Shown: piece by piece, positions 58,660 to 64,000 of the stretch
How the letters are laid out: every line of letters starts with the position of its first letter
Position numbering within the stretch: position 1 is the stretch's first letter
Translations under genes and position numbers: made by a program
Notes under the pieces: generated by a model
Seen by the model: only the letters and a program-made list of their open reading frames with translations
The model's database searches: none
What the model was told of the DNA's origin: nothing
Source: Nautilus pompilius
Taxonomy: Eukaryota > Mollusca > Cephalopoda > Nautilida > Nautilidae
NCBI GenBank assembly: GCA_018389105.1
Contig: JACATO010001438.1
Span: forward strand, 206,501 to 270,500
Reading direction: 5' to 3'
Length of the DNA: 64,000 nt

Positions 58660-59231
58660 GTAAGGGTTAATTTGATTTATTATTATTTTTTTTTTTTGCC
58701 TGGTTGAGCGTAACTGTTTCCGGTTTGTTTACGCTTGTTGCTCGTAAGACCGGTGGGTGGGGGGGGGCGCAACCTGTTCCACAGAGCTGCCCGGTTGACG
58801 GAAATATCGATTTAACTACAGCCATGTCTGACAGCGGCACCCCGAGACGTTCGGCTTTGAGAGAAATACGAATCACTGATGCCGTGAGCAAGAGCAGAAA
58901 CATTATTCAAATTACTTTCTTTCGCCTCTTTCCGAAAACTTTATATGAATGAGCAGTAATTCACGTCGGGAGCCATTATAAAACCGTTCTATCATGGAAG
59001 AGTTTGAAAAGCCAGTCCCCTTTTGTGTCAAGCTTTCTAAAACATTTGATAATATATATATATATACATATGATATCCACATCAGTGAGCGTTTAATGTG
59101 GATTGAGGATATTTTTTGGTGTTTGTAGCTTTTTGTGTAAGTAAGCGAGACATTAACTCACCTGATAATCATGTTGGAGTTTACAGCCGTCTGAACAGGA
59201 ACATAGAAATATTGAACAGATGAGTTTGTCG

Positions 59232-60060
59232 CACAGTCAGTCAGTCAGTCGTTACCCAGACCGTGTGACCCCCGTCACAGTCAGTCAGTCAGTCAGTCGT
59301 TACCCAGACCGTGTGACCCCCCGTCACAGTCAGTCAGTCAGTCAGTCGTTACCCAGACGTGTGACCCCCGTCACAGTCAGTCAGTCATCAGTCGTTACCC
59401 AGACCGTGTGCCCCCGTCACAGTCAGTCAGTCAGTCAGTCGTTACCCAGACCGTGTGACCCCCCGTCACAGTCAGTCAGTCAGTCAGTCGTTACCCAGAC
59501 CGTGTGACCCCCCGTCACAGTCAGTCAGTCAGTCAGTCGTTACCCAGACCGTGTGACCCCCGTCACAGTCAGTCAGTCAGTCAGTCGTTACCCAGACCGT
59601 GTGACCCCCGTCACAGTCAGTCAGTCAGTCGTCGTACCCAGACGTGTGACCCCCGTCAGTCAGTCAGTCCTCAGTCGTTACCCGACCGTGTGACCCCCCG
59701 TCACAGTCAGTCAGTCAGTCAGTCGTACCCAGACCGTGTGACCCCCGTCACAGTCAGTCAGTCAGTCAGTCGTTAACCGTGTGACCCCCGTCACAGTCAG
59801 TCAGTCAGTCAGTCGTTACCCAGACCGTGTGACCCCCGTCACAGTCAGTCAGTCAGTCAGTCGTTACCCAGACCGTGTGACCCCCGTCACAGTCAGTCAG
59901 TCAGTCAGTCGTTACCCAGACCGTGTGACCCCGTCACAGTCAGTCAGTCAGTCAGTCGTTACCCAGACCGTGTGACCCCCGTCACAGTCAGTCAGTCGTT
60001 ACACAGACCGTGTGACCCCCCGTCACAGTCAGTCAGTCAGTCAGTCGTTACCCAGACCGT
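59232..60060. repeat. Minisatellite, 48-bp unit, about 18 copies, with nested CAGT microsatellite
   Basis: Each unit is a (CAGT)4-5 run followed by CGTTACCCAGACCGTGTGAC and CCCCGTCA. Eighteen GTTACCC-type cores can be counted. Units differ by CAGT number, C-run length and a few deletions (59632, 59676, 59770). Since 48 is divisible by three, long Ser-Gln-Val open frames arise in the array; these are not genes. Confidence 0.98.
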
Positions 60061-62290
60061 ATAAGTCAGAAGGAAGGGTCGTTGTCATTTTCACTTTTTT
60101 TACGACGACTTTTACGAACCGAAAAGTTATTAAAACGAAAAAAAAAAAAAGGATTTCAAAGTAAGAAATATAATCGGACGTTTATGACTTTAAATTATTC
60201 GGAAATGCGATGTCGGTATCTGCTTGGTGGAGCCGTATCTCGACCCAGACACCTTGCAAGCAATGAATGGTCGTCATGGCGCGATCGGCCGCCGGGTTGC
60301 CCCGACTTCTCCCCTCGATAGATGAGATGGCTACTGACGGTCGACGGTGCAGACAAGAGAATTAGATAGATCAGAATATCGCTTTACGTTATACACCGCT
60401 CTCATCACTATGCAAGGCTAAGCTTTTTAAGAAGCCATTTTGCAAAATCCCCGACGTAGGCAGTGCTCAAGTGGGATCGATTCACTACGGAGTTCTCTCC
60501 TCTTGACTGACGAACGCTCTCTCTCAAAACAACGCTTCCGAAATTATTGTCACCCTTCGTGGCCAAGAACTCCTGTTCATTCTTTACCCAAAAAAAGGTA
60601 CAATGTTGCGCAAATCTATCTAAACCGCACCACGCCACTTATACGTCTGTTTAAACACTTTGGTGACGTCACAGCAGCTTTTCGTTTTGCGGAAGATCTA
60701 TCTGCCCGATAAATGGGGCCCCATCCATTAAAAAGTCTACACAGTTCAGGTGCGCGCTTGTGCATATCAGACGACCGGGCCGAAAGTCACCTCATTAGGC
60801 CTTTCAGGGCGCAGCCGGAGCTAACGACAGGTTGCAGAAGACCCCGAGACTTACCAAGTAAAAAATGTCGCCTTTGGGTTCTTCACTTGGTTGATTTATA
60901 ATGAAGTGGGCGTGGCTTCACATTTAGTGGGTCCCCTCCCCACTCACCGTAACCCCTTTACGACTGAACATTGGCCAATGTATTTCAGTGCCGAGCTAAC
61001 TGTCCTGGTAGTTGCGTGTATATATGGAATCTAATTCTAAATCAAAGAGCAAGATCGCTGTAGTTGCAGGAGCCACGTAAACCGAGGCAGGCAGCGAAGC
61101 TGTCGTCTGCTCATGGCCGGGCGCTCTCGATATTTTTTGAAAGTTCTTGCAATAAATACGACCGAGCAGGGAAAACACAGAACGGCGCCATAGATTCGGC
61201 TCCGGCGAAGCTTCGTTAATAAAACAGCCTCAGAATCCCACGAAGCGAAATTCTTTTATTATCAGTAGCCTAAAAATATAATCAGTTTAATCTGTACTTG
61301 TGCGTGTGTGGGGGAATGTGGAGGTGGTGGAGACGTCTAAATGGGAACACTTTTAGACGGAATTATCGACCGGAGGAGGTCCGACTTCAGCCATCGTCTG
61401 ACATTCGAAATTTATGATGAATGCGGCGAAATTACTAAAATTTTAAGTGTAGAACTGAAAGCTTTTCCATAATTAAAACTCTTTGTCGAACTAAGATTAG
61501 GCCGGCCGTTCGTTACTGTTTTTTTACGAAATGCAATTATCTTTCTGAAGCAAAATATTTCTGGAATTTATAGGCGCAAAAATGTTCATTAAAGGGTTAT
61601 CAAAGATTATATGTATTTAGGATTAACTTTAGAAAAACAACCGATCAGTCTGCCCTCCCTGACTGCTAAGACAGACACGAAAGAGCTCGATAGCTAAGCA
61701 TTTCTTTGTTGTTGTCTTGTCAGCTATCACCATCATCAACCGCGGCCGACAACAGAGAAGCCAGTCCTCACACACGGCCGTTTATTTGCAGAATTTGTAT
61801 CCGGTCTCCTCTCGAACACAAAAACACCCGAGCCGGGTGTGAGGGGCGGTTGGATCGGTTATCACGCTTCGGTGCCAAGCTCCCAGAGACTCCGGACTCT
61901 TCCTAATACCGTTCTGCGCACAGCTTGCTCGCAATGCAAGTAGCAGTAGAAGGTTCTCTACGCTGTGTAGTCACGCATGCGTGATTACGCGCCGAGCCAT
62001 GTTATGTAGGTAATACACCAGACGTGTGACTAGCTATCTCGGCGACAACTGGCCGCTTCGCCAATCTTGTCGACCTGCCGTTCTGGAAACCATCGGCCGG
62101 CACTACACTTAGGATCGGTGGCAGCAGCGGACCGGGTCTTAAAACCAGCCCGGGCATCCTTCACCTACTAGGTCGGCCCATTATTCATTAATATGCTGCT
62201 CATCTGCCGAAAATAGACAAAATGCTTGAAAAAAACTAAATAATATCCACTAAAAATTAAATTTATTTTCAGTAACACAAGCACATGTCA
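60061..62290. other. CpG-rich unique sequence, no gene identified
   Basis: The stretch is GC-richer than the left 53 kb. It contains a GGGCGTGGC (KLF-type) motif near 60908, an ATTGGCCAAT palindrome at 60970-60979 (CCAAT boxes on both strands) and a TCACGCATGCGTGA palindrome at 61971-61984. Open frames are short and unfamiliar. It may hold regulatory or 5' UTR sequence. Confidence 0.4.
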
Positions 62291-62293
62291 TGT

Positions 62294-62785
62294 CTAAGAG
62301 AGTAGGTGCCTACGCAGTTCGCTGCATCTGGCAGCGACACCATCAATGATATCCTTATTGTCAAGTTTGGCCAGAATCCCTTTTCCCACAGACATCAACA
62401 TGAACGCCTCAAGATGTTCTTGTGTCATTGTACTTCTTAGACGGCTTTTGATTCTCTTCAAAGCAGAGAGAGACCGTTCACATGCCACTTGTGTCACAGG
62501 CAGCGTTAGCAGCAGCTTGTAGGCAAGCCCAATGCTCTTGTAGGCATCAGTGAATAGGTTCAACTTGAGGAGCACCTTGTAGCAGCAGAGAGGGCAGGCT
62601 TTACATGAGTTACATGTACTTGACAGACTCCGTCACTGCCCTCTTGCACTGTATAAGCATCTGCTACTGCTTGTTTCAATGTTGACCACTGTTCTCCAAG
62701 ACTTCGCAGTTATGTTCGTAGTTGTACCGCAGTGGCAACATCATCAAATCTCAGCAAATGTTTATACAGATGCAGATGCTGAAAT
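62294..62785 (-). pseudogene. hAT transposase C-terminal remnant (dimerisation domain)
   Basis: On the minus strand 62294 to about 62640 is one open frame. It begins CNSCKACPLCCYKVLLKLN, then FTDAYKSIGLAYKLLLTLPV, TQVACERSLSALKRIKSRLR and STMTQEHLEAFMLMS. This is the hAT C-terminal dimerisation domain, closest from memory to the ZMYM/52-kDa-repressor-like group. Just upstream, in another frame, are HLLRFDDVATAVQLR and LRSLGEQWSTLKQAVADAYT from the same protein. The N-terminal zinc finger and most of the catalytic core are missing. The surviving domain is well conserved. Confidence 0.85.
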
Positions 62786-63171
62786 GAAATATAATAATTT
62801 AGCGTCGTAAGTCAGTTCGCGACTTTAAGTAGAACTGGAACCTTCCTCTAATTTAACTAGAAACAGCAATTGTTACTTAAATAGGTATGCTACATGTTAT
62901 GAATATCATATCTGGAAAAACCGACAACGTTAGGCTGAGTTTTGGGAGTTTTGGCGACTCATAATGATCATTTACCGAAACAGGCCCGACGTCAGATCAA
63001 AGCCAACCGAAACCGGGTCAAATATCGAAGGAGTCGAAAACCCAGAATGTACTACACACCTGACGGGTAAATTTGTTGATCTAAAAGAAAAATGCCTGTT
63101 TTGTTAACCTTATCAGTGCTTAAACTTGGGAAAATGATCACCACAGCAAATATTGCTGAGGTAAACATAGC

Positions 63172-63204
63172 CATCATCATCATCATTATCATCATCATCA
63201 TCAT
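63172..63204. repeat. (ATC)n microsatellite
   Basis: About eleven CAT/ATC units with one TAT interruption. Confidence 0.93.
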
Positions 63205-63690
63205 AGTTCATCAGATGTCGCGACGAAAAATAATCACGTGTTATTGGCTTTTATGTGAAATTAACTTCATACAATTTAGGCCCCTATGAGTAATAAAATT
63301 ATTTAAATTTTCCTATAGCAAAACCATCTAACTTTCTAAAACCTTCCGCTAATTTAGAGTTCCTGCTGTTATTTTTCGTATGTGCAAATCTAACATCCGG
63401 TTCTGAAAGAGGATCCCCCGGATATCCCTTTTGCTTCGGGCAATCAGCAGTTTCCAGCGTTTTTGGTGGTATCCGCAATTATCGCCCCCTGTAATCACAA
63501 AATTTATACCCCTGTGGTCTGGTCCCTCTGCTTGAGCAAGAGGGCGAGATGATCTAGTCTACAACCATAGATCGAGACGGCAAGGTCTGCATCCTCACGT
63601 TGCTTTTCCTTATGTACCACAACATGCAGCAGTGGCGCCAGAAGTATGCTATAGCTATACTCCCACTACTAAATAAATAAAATGACGCGT

Positions 63691-63848
63691 CAGGGGCGAC
63701 CTTTTGATATTTAGCGGGGAATCCCCGGGGGTGGTGGCAGGAGTTTTCCGTGACAATTTTTTTAATCCAGTCAAGTGGCCCATTTTTTACCCAGCGGCCC
63801 CATCCCACCGGGCATTGCCCAAATGCCTTTATGGCCAGTCCGCCCCTG
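63691..63848. mobile_element. Possible hAT-type MITE, 158 bp
   Basis: The ends CAGGGGCG and CGCCCCTG are perfect 8-bp inverted repeats of the hAT CAGxGGCG type. The right end continues inward as ATGGCCAGTCCGCC, a sequence I recall from hAT-like repeats. No 8-bp target duplication is visible. CAGTGGCG at 63630 is an alternative left end. Boundaries are therefore uncertain. Confidence 0.4.
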
Positions 63849-63869
63849 GTCGGTGGAGACGAGGGTACT

Positions 63870-64000
63870 GCAGGGTCTCCGCTACGCTATCTCCCTTCAA
63901 TAATGTATCTGAAGCCACTTGTTACGCGCTGCAGGGTCCCAGTTACACTGTCTCCCTTCAATAATGTATCTGAAGCCACTAGTTACGCGCTGCAGGGTCC
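63870..64000. repeat. 61-bp satellite or tandem repeat running off the right edge
   Basis: GCAGGGTC occurs at 63870, 63931 and 63992, exactly 61 bp apart. The units share CTCCCTTCAATAATGTATCT and GAAGCCACT(A/T)GTTACGCG. At least 2.1 copies are in the window and the array is cut by its end. Confidence 0.95.

Noticed and set aside
59220-59975. Ser-Gln-Val repeat protein
   Set aside because: Artefact of a 48-bp minisatellite whose unit is a multiple of three.
59232-60060. CRISPR-like array
   Set aside because: There are no unique spacers; the entire 48-bp unit repeats, and the genome is eukaryotic.

Overview
The window looks like animal nuclear DNA. Long AT-rich introns interrupt a conserved gene, and the rest is transposon debris, microsatellites and a minisatellite; there are no operons or bacterial signals. 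The encoded protein and the mix of Tc1/mariner, pogo/Tigger, hAT and LINE remnants with tRNA-derived SINEs suggest an invertebrate, most likely a lophotrochozoan such as a mollusc. No species-diagnostic sequence was recognised, so that placement is an inference.

The one securely identified gene is the 3' half of a G protein-coupled receptor kinase of the GRK2/3 (beta-adrenergic receptor kinase) type, plus strand, positions 1805-42655. Eight coding exons were placed by homology, consensus splice sites and consistent phase. They encode the end of the kinase activation segment (APE motif), the C-lobe, the AGC C-tail, the returning RH-domain helices and the C-terminal PH domain that binds G-beta-gamma. 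The N-terminal half lies upstream of the window. Introns range from 422 bp to 26.6 kb. Poly(A) signals follow the stop codon at 43.6-44.3 kb, and another pair lies at 48.76 kb.

The introns and the downstream region carry many mobile-element relics. Within introns these are a 713-bp deletion-derived mariner with perfect TIRs (6561), a Tc1-like remnant (about 12.1 kb), two SINEs (14.2 and 18.9 kb), a decayed copy of an uncharacterised protein family (22.1-23.3 kb), an internally deleted Tigger (24456), a Jerky/Tigger pseudogene (31249), two LINE reverse-transcriptase scraps (33.07 and 40.27 kb) and a nearly full-length mariner with a frameshift and a lost catalytic Asp (38337). Downstream of the gene are a SINE (51.0 kb), a piggyBac-type MITE (51302) and a second copy of the Tc1 family in the opposite orientation (52357).

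From about 53.5 kb the sequence becomes richer in GC and CpG. It holds short tandem duplications, a pogo-type MITE (56825), a candidate promoter and first exon (58.5-58.66 kb), an 18-copy 48-bp minisatellite (59.23-60.06 kb), a hAT transposase remnant (62.3-62.8 kb) and a 61-bp satellite running off the right edge. No second gene could be identified with confidence there. I found no convincing new multi-gene system. The most testable novelties are a candidate alternative exon in the GRK2 PH domain and the unassigned CpG-rich candidate exons at the right.
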